The notes under the pieces were generated by a model. The model saw only the letters and a program-made list of their open reading frames with translations. It was not told the DNA's origin and searched no databases. From JANPCX01 sp031431125 (GTDB lineage Bacteria > Pseudomonadota > Gammaproteobacteria > Burkholderiales > Burkholderiaceae_C), in the NCBI GenBank assembly GCA_031431125.1, contig JANPCX010000085.1:4921-68920 (forward strand): DNA of 64,000 nucleotides, given 5' to 3'. Each line of letters begins with the position of its first letter. Within the stretch, counting starts at the first letter, position 1. The translations under genes and the position numbers were made by a program. This document shows positions 1 through 9,082 of this stretch, one piece after another.

Positions 1-327
1 AAACTGGCGCTGGAGCTTTCTAAGCGCGACACTGGCCGCACCCTTTACATCCTGGACGAGCCCACCACCGGCCTGCACTTCGCCGACATTGCGCTCTTGC
101 TCAAGGTGCTCACGCAGCTGCGCGATGCGGGCAACACCATCGTGGTCATTGAACACAACCTGGATGTCATCAAAACCGCCGACTGGCTCATCGACATGGG
201 GCCCGAAGGCGGTGCGGGCGGTGGCACGGTGGTGGCCACCGGCACGCCGGAAGATGTGGCGGGGAACGAAGCCAGTTTCACCGGGCGGTATTTGAAGCCA
301 CTGCTGGCCCGAACGGCCTCAGCCTGA
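1..327 (+). CDS. uvrA: Excinuclease ABC subunit A, 3' end (partial)
   Basis: This is the C-terminal 108 residues of UvrA, the damage-recognition ATPase of nucleotide excision repair; the 5' part lies outside the window. The reading frame is open from base 1. It shows the second ABC ATPase Walker B segment (LYILDEPTTGLHFADI), the H-loop (VVIEHNLDVI) and the UvrA-typical run DWLIDMGPEGG followed by a gapless GTP/VATGTPEDVA tail. It ends at TGA 325-327. UvrA acts in the cytoplasm with UvrB and UvrC. The family assignment is very secure; nothing can be said about its start or promoter. Confidence 0.97.
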   Translation, partial: KLALELSKRDTGRTLYILDEPTTGLHFADIALLLKVLTQLRDAGNTIVVIEHNLDVIKTADWLIDMGPEGGAGGGTVVATGTPEDVAGNEASFTGRYLKPLLARTASA

Positions 328-392
328 TAGATCGCCGCAAGCAAACTTTCTCGCGGCTGGATAGACTGGGCTTCATTTCAAACGGAGCCTCC

Positions 393-995
393 ATGCCACT
401 GACCATCGACTACTACTTCGCCCCCCAATCGCCCTATGCCTACCTCGGCCACGCGCGATTTGTGCAGATGGTCCAAGAGGCGCAAGCCAAAGTAAATGTT
501 TTGCCTGTGGATTTGGGCGGCGTCTTTCCGGTGTCGGGCGGTTTGCCGCTCGCCAAACGTGCGCCGCAGCGCCAGGCTTACCGCTTGTTGGAGTTGCAGC
601 GCTTCAGTCGGTGGTTGAAGCTGCCGATGAACCCGCAACCCAAATTTTTTCCGGTCAGCGGCGACGATTCGGCCAAGCTCATCATTGCCGTGGCGATGAA
701 AGATGGCGATGAGGTCGCACTGAAACTGGCGGGTGCTGTACACGCCGCCTGTTGGGCGCAAGAGCGCCACATTGCGGACGAAACCACGCTGGCAGCCCTT
801 CTTCAAGAGCAGGGTCTGAACCCCAATCGCTTGGAGGATGCGCACTCCCAAGCCGTTCACGAGCAATACCAGAACAACACCCAGCAAGCCATCGCAGCGG
901 GCGTATTTGGCGCCCCGAGTTATGTCATTGAAGGTGAAATTTTCTGGGGCCAGGACCGATTGGACTTTGTGCAACGTCGTTTGATGGGTGACTGA
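393..995 (+). CDS. 2-hydroxychromene-2-carboxylate isomerase family (DsbA-fold, GST-kappa-like)
   Basis: A 200-residue protein of the DsbA/GST-kappa-like thioredoxin fold. Family members isomerise 2-hydroxychromene-2-carboxylate in naphthalene breakdown, using glutathione and an N-terminal serine. Visible here are the N-terminal strand and active-site region YYFAPQSPYAYLG (Ser13 a candidate catalytic residue) and the C-terminal block GVFGAPSYVIEGEIFWGQDR with the conserved cis-Pro loop. The length matches the family (about 200 residues). No other aromatic-degradation gene is nearby, so the true substrate is unknown and a general glutathione-dependent role is as likely. The ATG follows GGAG with good spacing. 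Confidence 0.85.
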   Translation: MPLTIDYYFAPQSPYAYLGHARFVQMVQEAQAKVNVLPVDLGGVFPVSGGLPLAKRAPQRQAYRLLELQRFSRWLKLPMNPQPKFFPVSGDDSAKLIIAVAMKDGDEVALKLAGAVHAACWAQERHIADETTLAALLQEQGLNPNRLEDAHSQAVHEQYQNNTQQAIAAGVFGAPSYVIEGEIFWGQDRLDFVQRRLMGD

Positions 996-1125
996 ACTTC
1001 TGGGTGCCGTGGTGTGGCGCCGCCGCGTTGCCCCGCGTGAGTGGCGCCACAGCTTCCTTCACGGTGTCGACTTGCCACCTCTGAAGCAGCCCGTGCCGAC
1101 GCGGCCTTAGGCCACAATCTGGCGC

Positions 1126-3945
1126 ATGCCTGCACCGATGCCCACCGACCTCGACATTCGCCGCGTCACGCTGCTGAATGAATTGGGTGTGCTCGACACC
1201 CCGCCGGAAGACAGTTTTGACACCTTGGTCCGCTGCGCCGCCACGGCCACCGGTTGTTCCGTCGCCTTGCTGAGTTTTTTGGAGCTGGATCGCTTGTGGT
1301 TCAAAGCCAGCCACGGTGTCTCGGAGCGTCAATGCCCCGTGGAGGGGTCTTTTTGCGGCCTCGCTTTTGCACACGACGATCTGTTTTTGGTCAACGATGC
1401 CCGGGGCGATGCTCGGTTTGAACAAAACCCTTGGGTGGTGGGCCACTATGGGCTGAACTTTTATGCCAGCGTGCCGGTGTTGGTAGACGGTATCCGCCTC
1501 GGCTCCTTGTGCGTGATGAACGGCCAAACGCCAGAGTTGACGCCCGCCACTGAAGACGTCTTGTGGCAATTGGCCCGTTTATGCACGGGCTTGCTAGAAA
1601 GTCGGCGTCACTTCACCCAATTGCGGCATGAGCGCGAGCGCATGAGCGACTTCGCGCGTGCCTCGGGCGATTGGATGTGGGAGGTGGATGCCGAGTTCCG
1701 CAGCACTTGGATATCGGATTCATTTGAAACCATCACCCAAATCCCGGTGCAACACGTCATCGGCACGGTGCTGGAAGACGCTCCCTTGTTGAATGCACAA
1801 GGTGATGTGCTGCCGGACATGACCTTTTTTCAGTTGCTGGCCAAGCAGCAGGCATTTGTCCGCATCACGACGCTGAGAGAAACTCCGCGAGGCCCCTTGC
1901 AGGTGTCGCGCAGTGGCGTGCCTCGCTTTGATGCCCAGGGTCGTTTCGCGGGTTTTCGGGGCACGGCACGCGACGTTTCAGAATCCATTCGCATCCACAA
2001 ACAACTGGCCTCACAAGACGCTTTACTGAGACAACTGTCGGCCCAGGTGCCGGGCATCATCTACCAGTACCACCAGCGCGCCGACGGGTCGGGGCGCTAC
2101 CAATACGTCAGCGATGCCGTGCGGACCATGTTAGGTGTTGAACCACCGATTGAAACCCACTACCAACCGTACACCGAAGAACGTTTGCCCTACCTCATGG
2201 TCCACCCGCAGGACAAAAAAAAGTACCTGGAGAGTTTGCGCACGGCCTCGCGGACTGTTCAACCGTGGTTCTGCGAATACCGCTTGGTGTTGGCCGACGG
2301 ACGCATTCTCTGGATGGAGACACGCGCCACAGCGCAAAGGCAAAACGACGGCAGCCTCCTATGGCACGGTTTTGCCACCGACATCACCGAGCGCAAACAA
2401 ATTGAACTGGCACTTCGCGACGCCCAGGAACGTTTCGAGCTGGCCTCTGAGGCCGCGGGCATCGGACTGATGCGCCTGGAGGTGTCCTCTGGGATGCTGC
2501 ATCTGGATCACCGGGCCTGCATCAACCACGGCCTACCTGACGAACAGATTGAGCTTGCGCCCAAGGATTGGCTCTCGCACATCCACCCTCAAGACCGCAG
2601 TGCGGTTGAAATGGCCGCTTGGCACGCATTCAAAAGTGGTGAGACCCTGGACGTTCGCTTGCGGGTGCTGTGGCCCGACGGTCGGGTCGTCACCTTGGAA
2701 GTCGTCGCCCGAGGAACCTATTTGTTGGATGGCAAAGCCGCCGGCATGTCAGGCACCTGCCGCGATGTCAGCGGCGCGGTCCACAACGAACACCTGCAAC
2801 GTGAAAAAGAGGCGGCTGAGCGCGCCAACCGCGCCAAGAGTGAGTTTCTGTCGCGTGTCAGCCATGAGCTGCGCACACCCCTCAACGGCATTCTGGGTTT
2901 CGCGCAACTGATGCAACTGGACCGCGCCCAACCGCTGCAGGGTGACCAACAGCGGCGACTAGAGAGCGTTCTACGCGCCGGGCGACACCTGCTCGACCTG
3001 ATCAACGAGGTGCTGGACCTCAGTCGCATCGAAAGTGAAGACTTCAGCCTGAAGTTGCAAGCGGTGAACCTGGCCGAGTCGGTCAACATGTGTTTAAACC
3101 TGGTTCAACCCCTGGCAGCTGGTTCCGCAGTTCAATTGCCCACTGCAGCACTGCCCACCTGTGCCGTGATGGCCGACCCGCGGGCGCTGGAGCAGGTGTT
3201 GATGAACCTGCTCTCCAATGCCATCAAGTACAACCGGCCGCACGGTGCGGTGCATATCAGCCAACACCAAGAGAACAATCAGCTGGTGCTGGCCATACGC
3301 GACGAAGGGCTGGGCCTGTCAACAGAACAACAAGCAGCCCTCTTTCAGCCCTTCAATCGATTGGGCGCGGAGCGCACCCGCATTGAAGGCAGCGGTTTGG
3401 GCCTGGTAATTTCTCGCGACTTGATGCGGGCCATGGGCGGCACGCTCGGCGTGCAAAGTCAACTCGGCCAAGGCGCTGTGTTCAGCCTGACTTTGCCGCT
3501 GGCCGACCAGGCGGTGCCCTCGACAAACGAAATGGCGATATCCAACGAGGGGCCTGTGCCCAAAGCAATGCCCGCCGAGCGATGTGTGCTCTATGTCGAG
3601 GATGAGCCCATCAATGTGATGTTGATGGAAGAAATTTTCCGCAGGCAAGCCGCTTGGACCTTGCTGGTGGCCAACGATGGTGAACAAGGCTTGCAGCTGG
3701 CGCGAACGCATCAACCGGACCTGTTGCTGATTGACATGAATTTGCCCGACATGAACGGCCTGGAGCTGCTGCGGCGGTTGCGGGCGGATAGCGCGACGCA
3801 ACAGTTGCGCTGCGTCGTGTTGTCGGCCGACGCCCTGCCCGACCAAGTGTCCACCGCGCTGGCAGCCGGTTTTAGCGACTACTGGACCAAACCCATAGAC
3901 GTGCCCTTGGTGCTGGGCAAGCTGGCGCAGTGTTTGGAACGCTAG
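1126..3945 (+). CDS. Hybrid sensor histidine kinase/response regulator (GAF-PAS-PAS-PAS-HisKA-HATPase-REC)
   Basis: A 939-residue kinase without obvious membrane segments, so probably cytoplasmic. In order: a GAF domain (about 18-165), three PAS/PAC units (about 175-285, 295-425 and 430-560; note TDITERKQIELALRDAQ linking two of them), a HisKA dimerisation domain with the H-box SHELRTPLNG (His580 the phospho-acceptor), a HATPase domain (N-box NLLSNAIKYN, G-boxes DEGLGL and GSGLGL) and a C-terminal receiver (acidic EDE start, phospho-acceptor Asp870 in LLIDMNLPD, and YWTKP). No HPt protein, response regulator or target gene lies next to it, so it is an orphan hybrid kinase. The input signal is unknown; redox, light or small ligands are all possible for GAF/PAS. 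Confidence 0.93.
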   Translation: MPAPMPTDLDIRRVTLLNELGVLDTPPEDSFDTLVRCAATATGCSVALLSFLELDRLWFKASHGVSERQCPVEGSFCGLAFAHDDLFLVNDARGDARFEQNPWVVGHYGLNFYASVPVLVDGIRLGSLCVMNGQTPELTPATEDVLWQLARLCTGLLESRRHFTQLRHERERMSDFARASGDWMWEVDAEFRSTWISDSFETITQIPVQHVIGTVLEDAPLLNAQGDVLPDMTFFQLLAKQQAFVRITTLRETPRGPLQVSRSGVPRFDAQGRFAGFRGTARDVSESIRIHKQLASQDALLRQLSAQVPGIIYQYHQRADGSGRYQYVSDAVRTMLGVEPPIETHYQPYTEERLPYLMVHPQDKKKYLESLRTASRTVQPWFCEYRLVLADGRILWMETRATAQRQNDGSLLWHGFATDITERKQIELALRDAQERFELASEAAGIGLMRLEVSSGMLHLDHRACINHGLPDEQIELAPKDWLSHIHPQDRSAVEMAAWHAFKSGETLDVRLRVLWPDGRVVTLEVVARGTYLLDGKAAGMSGTCRDVSGAVHNEHLQREKEAAERANRAKSEFLSRVSHELRTPLNGILGFAQLMQLDRAQPLQGDQQRRLESVLRAGRHLLDLINEVLDLSRIESEDFSLKLQAVNLAESVNMCLNLVQPLAAGSAVQLPTAALPTCAVMADPRALEQVLMNLLSNAIKYNRPHGAVHISQHQENNQLVLAIRDEGLGLSTEQQAALFQPFNRLGAERTRIEGSGLGLVISRDLMRAMGGTLGVQSQLGQGAVFSLTLPLADQAVPSTNEMAISNEGPVPKAMPAERCVLYVEDEPINVMLMEEIFRRQAAWTLLVANDGEQGLQLARTHQPDLLLIDMNLPDMNGLELLRRLRADSATQQLRCVVLSADALPDQVSTALAAGFSDYWTKPIDVPLVLGKLAQCLER

Positions 3946-3982
3946 GGCCTGCTATCAAGCAATTGCCACTGCGTCGAGGGCG

Positions 3983-4010
3983 AAAAAAAGCCGGTGCATG
4001 GCACCGGCTT
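3983..4010 (-). terminator. Intrinsic terminator of the SWIB/H1-like gene
   Basis: On the minus strand an 8-bp perfect stem (GCCGGTGC/GCACCGGC around a 3-nt loop) is followed by seven Ts. It lies about 30 bases beyond the stop codon of the gene at 4042-4482. This is a textbook rho-independent terminator. Confidence 0.9.
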
Positions 4011-4041
4011 GTTCTGCAGATGAAGTCCGCAGACTGAGGCT

Positions 4042-4482
4042 TTACTTCAGGTGACCGTTGATCAGCTTGGTCATCTCGAACATCGAGACCTGGGCCTTCT
4101 TGAAGATTTCCTTCAACTTGGCGTCGGCATTGATCATCGTGCGCTTGGCCTTGTCTTGCAGGTCGTTCTTCTTGATGTACTCCCACACCTTCTTGGTCAC
4201 TTCCGTGCGGGGCACGGGGGTGGAGCCAATGATGGCGGCCAGGTGCGCGCTTGGGGTCATCGCTTTCATGAAGGCGGCGTTCGGTGTGCGCTTTTTGGCG
4301 GGAGCCTTTTTCGCAGCCGGTGCTTTCTTCGCAGCGACCTTCTTCACAGCCGCCGCTTTCTTGGCCGGCGCTTTTTTCGCTGCCGGGGCTTTTTTCGCTG
4401 GTGCCGCTTTTTTGGCCGGAGCCTTCTTAGCGGGTGCAGCTTTCTTCGCAGCGGGTTTAGCCGCTTTCTTTGCAGTTGCCAT
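4042..4482 (-). CDS. SWIB/MDM2 domain protein with H1-like lysine/alanine-rich N-terminus
   Basis: A 146-residue basic protein. Residues 1-70 or so are repeats of the KKAPAKKAA type, as in histone H1-like bacterial nucleoid proteins. The C-terminal 75 residues form a SWIB/MDM2 fold (start LAAIIGSTPVPRTEVTKKVW, then a helical end MFEMTKLINGHLK). Such fusions are common in Burkholderiales and chlamydiae and are thought to bind DNA. I start at ATG 4482, because GGAGA sits eight bases upstream; two upstream ATGs (4500, 4497) lie before that site. The gene has its own terminator and a long 5' region with tandem repeats, so it is probably monocistronic. Confidence 0.9.
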   Translation of the reverse strand: MATAKKAAKPAAKKAAPAKKAPAKKAAPAKKAPAAKKAPAKKAAAVKKVAAKKAPAAKKAPAKKRTPNAAFMKAMTPSAHLAAIIGSTPVPRTEVTKKVWEYIKKNDLQDKAKRTMINADAKLKEIFKKAQVSMFEMTKLINGHLK

Positions 4483-4611
4483 TTTCAATTTCTCCATCAA
4501 GTAAATGGTTGATGTGCCGGGCTGGATGAAGACCGCATGAGCCTTCGTTTGTTATGCCAGTCACCGTGCGGAGCGAATGGTACTGCGTGAGTTCGCGCTT
4601 GAGAAGCTTTT

Positions 4612-4655
4612 TTCATAGGTAAAACCGCTTTTCTTCATAGGTAGACACCGCTTTT
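4612..4655. repeat. Two tandem ~22-bp repeats upstream of the SWIB gene
   Basis: The unit TTCATAGGTA followed by an A-rich triplet and CCGCTTTT occurs twice, at 4612-4632 and 4634-4655, with one inserted base in the second unit. The pair sits about 130 bases upstream of the minus-strand SWIB start, between it and the convergent piuC gene. The 22-bp period is two helical turns, so both units face the same side of the DNA. The rest of 4483-4739 holds nothing else I can call. Confidence 0.6.
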
Positions 4656-4739
4656 GTGTCTCTGAGGCGTCACTCGGCGCACTTGCGCAGCGATTGCTGG
4701 ACACCCGTGACACCAGAAAACGTGCATCTCAAAGCGTGC

Positions 4740-5426
4740 CTAAACCTCGGCCCACATGCGCAAAAGGTTGTGGTACGTGCCCGTCAAACCAATGATGGCG
4801 GGCTCGGTTTCACCGTGCTGCGTGCGCAGCTGCATGAGGTGGGCGTCCATCTCGTACAGCAAGCGCCGCTGCTCACTGCAGCGCACCATGCTCTCGATCC
4901 AGAAGAAGCAGGCGAGTCTTTCGCCGCGGATCACGGGTTCCACGCGGTGCACGCTGGTGCCGGGGTAAAGCAGCATGTCCCCGGCCGCGAGCTTCACCGG
5001 TTTGCTACCGAAGGTGTCCTCGATCACGAGCTCGCCGCCGTCATAACTTTCGGGCTCACTCAAAAACAAAGTGCAGGACAGGTCGGTGCGCACACGTTCA
5101 CCGCTGCCGGGGACATAACGCACGGCGTTGTCGACGTGGTTGCCAAAGGCGTTGGTCAGTCCGGCATAGCGGTTGAAGAGCGGCGGGAACACTTTTTTTG
5201 GCAAAGCAGCCGAGAAAAAAAGGGTGTGCCGGTTCAGGGCCGCGAGCACGAGGGCTTGCAGCTGTTTCGCCGTGGCGCAGGTTTGGTCCAGTTGCTGGTT
5301 GTTCTTGGCCTGCTTGGATTGCACGCCCGCGGTCACCCGGCCATCGCCCCAGGCGGTTTGTGCCAACGCGGTTTGAACCTCGCGCAGTTCATCGCCACGC
5401 AGTACTTCGGGAATATGGAACAACAT
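4740..5426 (-). CDS. piuC: PKHD-type Fe(II)/2-oxoglutarate hydroxylase PiuC (YbiX family)
   Basis: A 228-residue Fe(II)- and 2-oxoglutarate-dependent dioxygenase. The iron ligands are visible as H97-x-D99 (NAFGNHVDNAV) and H160 (YPGTSVHRVEPV), with Arg170 placed to hold 2-oxoglutarate. Length equals PiuC/YbiX of other proteobacteria. In E. coli ybiX lies beside the catecholate receptor gene fiu, and here it directly follows a Fiu-like receptor with an 18-base gap, as the last gene of the iron operon. Its substrate is not established; a role in processing imported ferric siderophores is the usual proposal. Confidence 0.93.
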   Translation of the reverse strand: MLFHIPEVLRGDELREVQTALAQTAWGDGRVTAGVQSKQAKNNQQLDQTCATAKQLQALVLAALNRHTLFFSAALPKKVFPPLFNRYAGLTNAFGNHVDNAVRYVPGSGERVRTDLSCTLFLSEPESYDGGELVIEDTFGSKPVKLAAGDMLLYPGTSVHRVEPVIRGERLACFFWIESMVRCSEQRRLLYEMDAHLMQLRTQHGETEPAIIGLTGTYHNLLRMWAEV

Positions 5427-5444
5427 CGCAGCGACACTCCACGG

Positions 5445-7742
5445 TTAAAACTTGGCGGCCATCGTCAATTGCACCGTGCGCGGTTTGCCCGGCACATAGT
5501 GGCCACGGTAAAGCGTGTCGGCATAGTGTTTGTCTGTGATGTTGGTGATGTTGAACTTGAAGCTCACATCCTTGAGCAGGTACTCCACCAGCACATCGGC
5601 CGTCGCAAAACCCGGCGCTTTGAAAGCGGTGACACCTTGCGGTGCGTCGCTGCTGCGCAGGTTCAGGCCGCCGCCAACGCGCCACTGGGGCGTGACTTTG
5701 TAGGTGGTCCATACCGTACCGGTGTGCTTGGGCGTGAGACCAGGACGAGCGCCGACGGTTTCACCTGCAGGTGCAGCCGCCGAGGCTTTGTCCACTTCCG
5801 CCTCGGGAATGAAGGCATACGACAAGTAGACCTCCCAAGCGGGCGTGATGCGGCCGGAGACATCCAGCTCCAAACCCGCAGCATGGCGCTGGCCCGACAG
5901 CACGTAGTTGCAGGCGTTGACGGAATCGGCGTCGCGGTTGCGTTCGTTGTATTTGGTGGTGTGAAAGAGTGCGACGCGTGTGCTGAGGTTGCCGCTGGCG
6001 GCGTCCAGCTTGGCCCCCAGCTCCAGGTTACGGCTGGACTCCGGATCCGCCTTCACATTGCCCGCATCAAACTGGTAGGTGTCGCCCGAGGTGTTGAACG
6101 AGGTGCCGTAAGAGAAGTGGTAGGAGCTCAATTCGGTGGGTTGATAGAGCACGCCGAATCGTTTGCTCCACAACGAGTCGGTTCGCGACAACTGCATGGC
6201 CGGCGCGACTGAACAAGGGTTGGTGGTGTTCCGTGCCACCGCCACATTGGTGTACTGGCCTTCAAACCGATCCCAGCGCAGACCGGCCAAAACTTTCCAC
6301 TGCGGTGCAATTTGCACCAGGTCTTGGAAGTAAACACCCAGGGCTTTGGCGTCGAAGGTGCGGTTCACGGAAGTGATGCGCTGGGCCTCGTCGACCACGG
6401 CCCCATCGTCGGGTGTGCCGACGCGGGTGACGGGTTTGGTCAGCACCACGCCCGGTGGCAAGGTGGCGGCGAAATTGCGGAATTCTTCATGCGCCAAATC
6501 AACGCCCGATTGCACCGAGTGTTTAACACCGCCCCACTGAAATTTGCCGCTGTAGTCGCTTTGCAAATAGCGGGTGTCCATGTCTTGAATCTTCAAGTTG
6601 GTTCCGCGGGTGAGAACACTGTTGGGACCGAAGGTGTCTGAGGTGACCGCCTGGCCCCCTGGTTGTTGGGCCGCGGGTGCAAACCGAATGGCGCTGGCAC
6701 GCTGGTCGCGCTCATAGCTGCCTGCACGGAAGGTGGTTTTGAGTTCGCCCTGGTTGCCCGCAAAACGATGCAAATGGCTCAAGGTGCCATAGGTGGTGCC
6801 ACCGGCGCTGTAGTCGCTTTTCAGGCCGTAGTAGTTTCTCGGGTCGGTGTTCCACAGGCGGTTGCCACCCGACGCGCCGGGCGTGATCCAGGGCAGGCCG
6901 TAGTGGATGCCGTTGTCGTTGTCGAGGACATAAAGGCTCGCGAGGAACTCGTCGCTCGTGCCGATGCCCAGCCGCAAACTCGGAGCGATGCCCTTTTTGC
7001 GGACCTTCACGCCATCGTTGTCGGCCTCGGTGCTCATGGCGTTGATCCGCAGCGCGGCGTTCTGCCCAACGCGCAGGTTGAAGTCACCCGTCAAGCGCCG
7101 GTAGTTGCCACTGCCACCCGTGAGGGCGACCTCATGGCCTTTGAATATCGTCGGCTCTTTGCTGACCTGGTTCACCGCGCCGCCGGTGGAACCCCGCCCA
7201 AACAACATGGAGGCCGAGCCGCGCAGCACCTCCACGCGGTCGTTGTTGAAGGTGTCACGCTCATAGAAAGCGGGGTCACGCAAGCCGTCGATGAAGATGT
7301 CGCCGGTGGCCTGCAACGAAAAACCGCGCAAGCGAATGTCTTCTTCCCCACCTTCTGCCGCCTGGAAAGAAATGCCCGCCGTGTTGCGCAGCACGTCTTT
7401 GAGGGTGTCGAGGTTGCGGTCATCGATCAATTTTTCGGTGGCAACGGTGACCGACTGCGGAATGTCGCGCAGCTCTTGTTGGCCTTTGCCGATGCGGGTC
7501 TCTGTGGCTTGGTAGGTGGACTTGCCTGAGCTGTCGGCTTGGGCCTTGACCTTCACTGGCGCGAGTGTGGCCTCGGCAGGCACCGGCGATTTGGGGTCGG
7601 TCGCAGTCTGTGCGCACAGCGGGGCAGTGAGCAATCCCAAGCCCATGCCCGCTGCTAAAGCCCCCAGGGGCAAGACCGAGGCTGTGGTGCGGCGGGGTTT
7701 GTGAACAGCAACAGCGGGTTCAAAAGAGGTCAGTTGTTTCAT
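5445..7742 (-). CDS. TonB-dependent catecholate siderophore receptor (Fiu-like)
   Basis: A 765-residue outer-membrane receptor. Features in order: a signal peptide (hydrophobic LPLGALAAGMGLGLLTAP, cleavage near APLCAQ), a possible TonB box (TLAPVKVKA), the plug domain (LRDIPQSVTVATEKLIDD; VLRGSASMLFGRGSTGG) and a 22-strand barrel ending in phenylalanine (QLTMAAKF). I start at ATG 7742, where the signal peptide begins; an upstream extension to 7838 would place 32 non-signal residues before it. No strong ribosome site is seen. Adjacent piuC, exbD, exbB and tonB strongly indicate ferric-siderophore uptake; Fiu-type ligands (catecholates) are an inference from the piuC linkage. Confidence 0.93.
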   Translation of the reverse strand: MKQLTSFEPAVAVHKPRRTTASVLPLGALAAGMGLGLLTAPLCAQTATDPKSPVPAEATLAPVKVKAQADSSGKSTYQATETRIGKGQQELRDIPQSVTVATEKLIDDRNLDTLKDVLRNTAGISFQAAEGGEEDIRLRGFSLQATGDIFIDGLRDPAFYERDTFNNDRVEVLRGSASMLFGRGSTGGAVNQVSKEPTIFKGHEVALTGGSGNYRRLTGDFNLRVGQNAALRINAMSTEADNDGVKVRKKGIAPSLRLGIGTSDEFLASLYVLDNDNGIHYGLPWITPGASGGNRLWNTDPRNYYGLKSDYSAGGTTYGTLSHLHRFAGNQGELKTTFRAGSYERDQRASAIRFAPAAQQPGGQAVTSDTFGPNSVLTRGTNLKIQDMDTRYLQSDYSGKFQWGGVKHSVQSGVDLAHEEFRNFAATLPPGVVLTKPVTRVGTPDDGAVVDEAQRITSVNRTFDAKALGVYFQDLVQIAPQWKVLAGLRWDRFEGQYTNVAVARNTTNPCSVAPAMQLSRTDSLWSKRFGVLYQPTELSSYHFSYGTSFNTSGDTYQFDAGNVKADPESSRNLELGAKLDAASGNLSTRVALFHTTKYNERNRDADSVNACNYVLSGQRHAAGLELDVSGRITPAWEVYLSYAFIPEAEVDKASAAAPAGETVGARPGLTPKHTGTVWTTYKVTPQWRVGGGLNLRSSDAPQGVTAFKAPGFATADVLVEYLLKDVSFKFNITNITDKHYADTLYRGHYVPGKPRTVQLTMAAKF

Positions 7743-7834
7743 TTCAAAACTCAAGGGGTTTTTTCGCAGACAAAGGAGTGGCTCGGCTGAATGGCGATGG
7801 CTGTTCAGCCTGGCTGCGACAGGACACCAACGAT

Positions 7835-8254
7835 TCAAGGTTCGCCGGGGAGGCTCACAAAGCCCACTTTGTTCAAACCCGCGTTCGAGGCGTCGGCCAA
7901 GGTTTGCGCAACCACGCGGTAGGCCACCGCTTGGTCGGCACGCAAATGCACTTCGGGTTGGGGCTGCTTCAAAGCAGCCGCGCTAAAGCGTTCTACCGAC
8001 AGTGCACGGCTGAGTTTCTCGCCGTTCCAATAACGCTCACCTTGCGCATCGATGGCGAACTCAATTTTTTCTGCCGAGGCGATGTTCGATTGACTGCTGG
8101 CTTGGGGCAGCTCCAGCTTCACCGCATGGGTGAGCAAAGGCGCCGTGACGATGAAGATCACGAGCAGCACGAGCAGCACATCGATCAAGGGCACCATGTT
8201 GATGTCGGCAAGGGGCTGCGCGCGGCGCTGGCCGGCAAAACTGGCGAAACTCAT
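7835..8254 (-). CDS. exbD: Biopolymer transport protein ExbD
   Basis: A 139-residue ExbD/TolR protein with a short cytoplasmic N-terminus, one membrane helix with the proton-handling aspartate (NMVPLIDVLLVLLVIF) and a periplasmic domain. With ExbB it forms the proton channel that energises TonB. The start follows a strong GAGGAGG site seven bases upstream, and the gene begins 12 bases after exbB. The next gene, the receptor, starts 92 bases on, so readthrough from the same promoter is likely. Confidence 0.94.
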   Translation of the reverse strand: MSFASFAGQRRAQPLADINMVPLIDVLLVLLVIFIVTAPLLTHAVKLELPQASSQSNIASAEKIEFAIDAQGERYWNGEKLSRALSVERFSAAALKQPQPEVHLRADQAVAYRVVAQTLADASNAGLNKVGFVSLPGEP

Positions 8255-8266
8255 GGCGGCGCCTCC

Positions 8267-9082
8267 TCAAACCTGGGCCGCACGCGGCGACAAACGCTGC
8301 ACCTTGGCGGGAGAAGGCTGGCTGCTGGCATCAGTGACTGCACTGCGAGCGCTTGCACCTCCACCGCCCAAGGCTTGGCCCATGGCCACCAGGGTGTGCA
8401 ACTCATAGGCGAAGGCGTCGAGCTGTGCAACCAACACGCGATTGGAGCGTGTGAAAGCGTTGTAGGCCATGACGGCGGGAATGGCCACGGCCAGCCCGAG
8501 CCCGGTCATGATGAGGGCTTCGCCCACTGGGCCCGCGACCTTGTCAAGCGTGCCAGCGCCACTCATGCCAATGTTCACCAAGGCTTGGTAAACACCCCAG
8601 ACCGTGCCAAACAATCCCACAAAAGGCGCGGTCGCACCCACGGTGGCCAACACCGTCAACCCCGCTTCCATGCGCAAAACGATGCCGTCGAGCGTTTTTT
8701 TGATGGTGCGGGTGACAAAGTCGCTGGCCGATCCGGCCTCGGCCAAACGCGATGCACCGTGGACCGCGTGGTGGGCTTGCGCCTGCAAGGCCTCATGCGT
8801 GAGCAAAGAAAACGGGTCGCGGTGGCGAACGGTTTTCAGTTCAGTGGCGACATCGTCCATGGAGGGCGCATCCCAAAACCGCAGCAGAAATGCGGCGCCC
8901 CGCCTTTTTGCCAGCCAGCGGTCAGCAACGCGCAGCACGATGAGGGTCCACGACAACACCGACATCAGCAGCAACACAGCCAACAAGGTGCTGCCCAGCG
9001 CATCTGCATGCGACAAAAAGTGTCCCACCCCCAACGCAGAAGGTGAAGACGCCAAAGCGTGGTTCAAGGTTTCAGGGTTCAT
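8267..9082 (-). CDS. exbB: MotA/TolQ/ExbB proton channel family protein ExbB
   Basis: A 271-residue inner-membrane channel subunit. Three hydrophobic segments are visible, including the conserved run ATVGATAPFVGLFGTVWGVY and GEALIMTGLGLAVAIPAVMA typical of ExbB. It pairs with ExbD to use the proton gradient for TonB. Its start codon overlaps the tonB stop (ATGA at 9082-9079), so the two are translationally coupled. The C-terminal tail is rich in Ala, Gly and Ser. Context separates it from TolQ: no tol-pal genes are present. Confidence 0.94.
   Translation of the reverse strand: MNPETLNHALASSPSALGVGHFLSHADALGSTLLAVLLLMSVLSWTLIVLRVADRWLAKRRGAAFLLRFWDAPSMDDVATELKTVRHRDPFSLLTHEALQAQAHHAVHGASRLAEAGSASDFVTRTIKKTLDGIVLRMEAGLTVLATVGATAPFVGLFGTVWGVYQALVNIGMSGAGTLDKVAGPVGEALIMTGLGLAVAIPAVMAYNAFTRSNRVLVAQLDAFAYELHTLVAMGQALGGGGASARSAVTDASSQPSPAKVQRLSPRAAQV

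Noticed and set aside
4656..6212. Long plus-strand open frame antisense to piuC and the siderophore receptor
   Set aside because: Mirror of high-GC codons in real genes; no ribosome site or recognisable domain, while the minus strand encodes clear families.
7778..9046. Plus-strand open frame over exbD and exbB
   Set aside because: Histidine/glutamine-rich low-complexity product typical of antisense frames; the genes beneath are certain.
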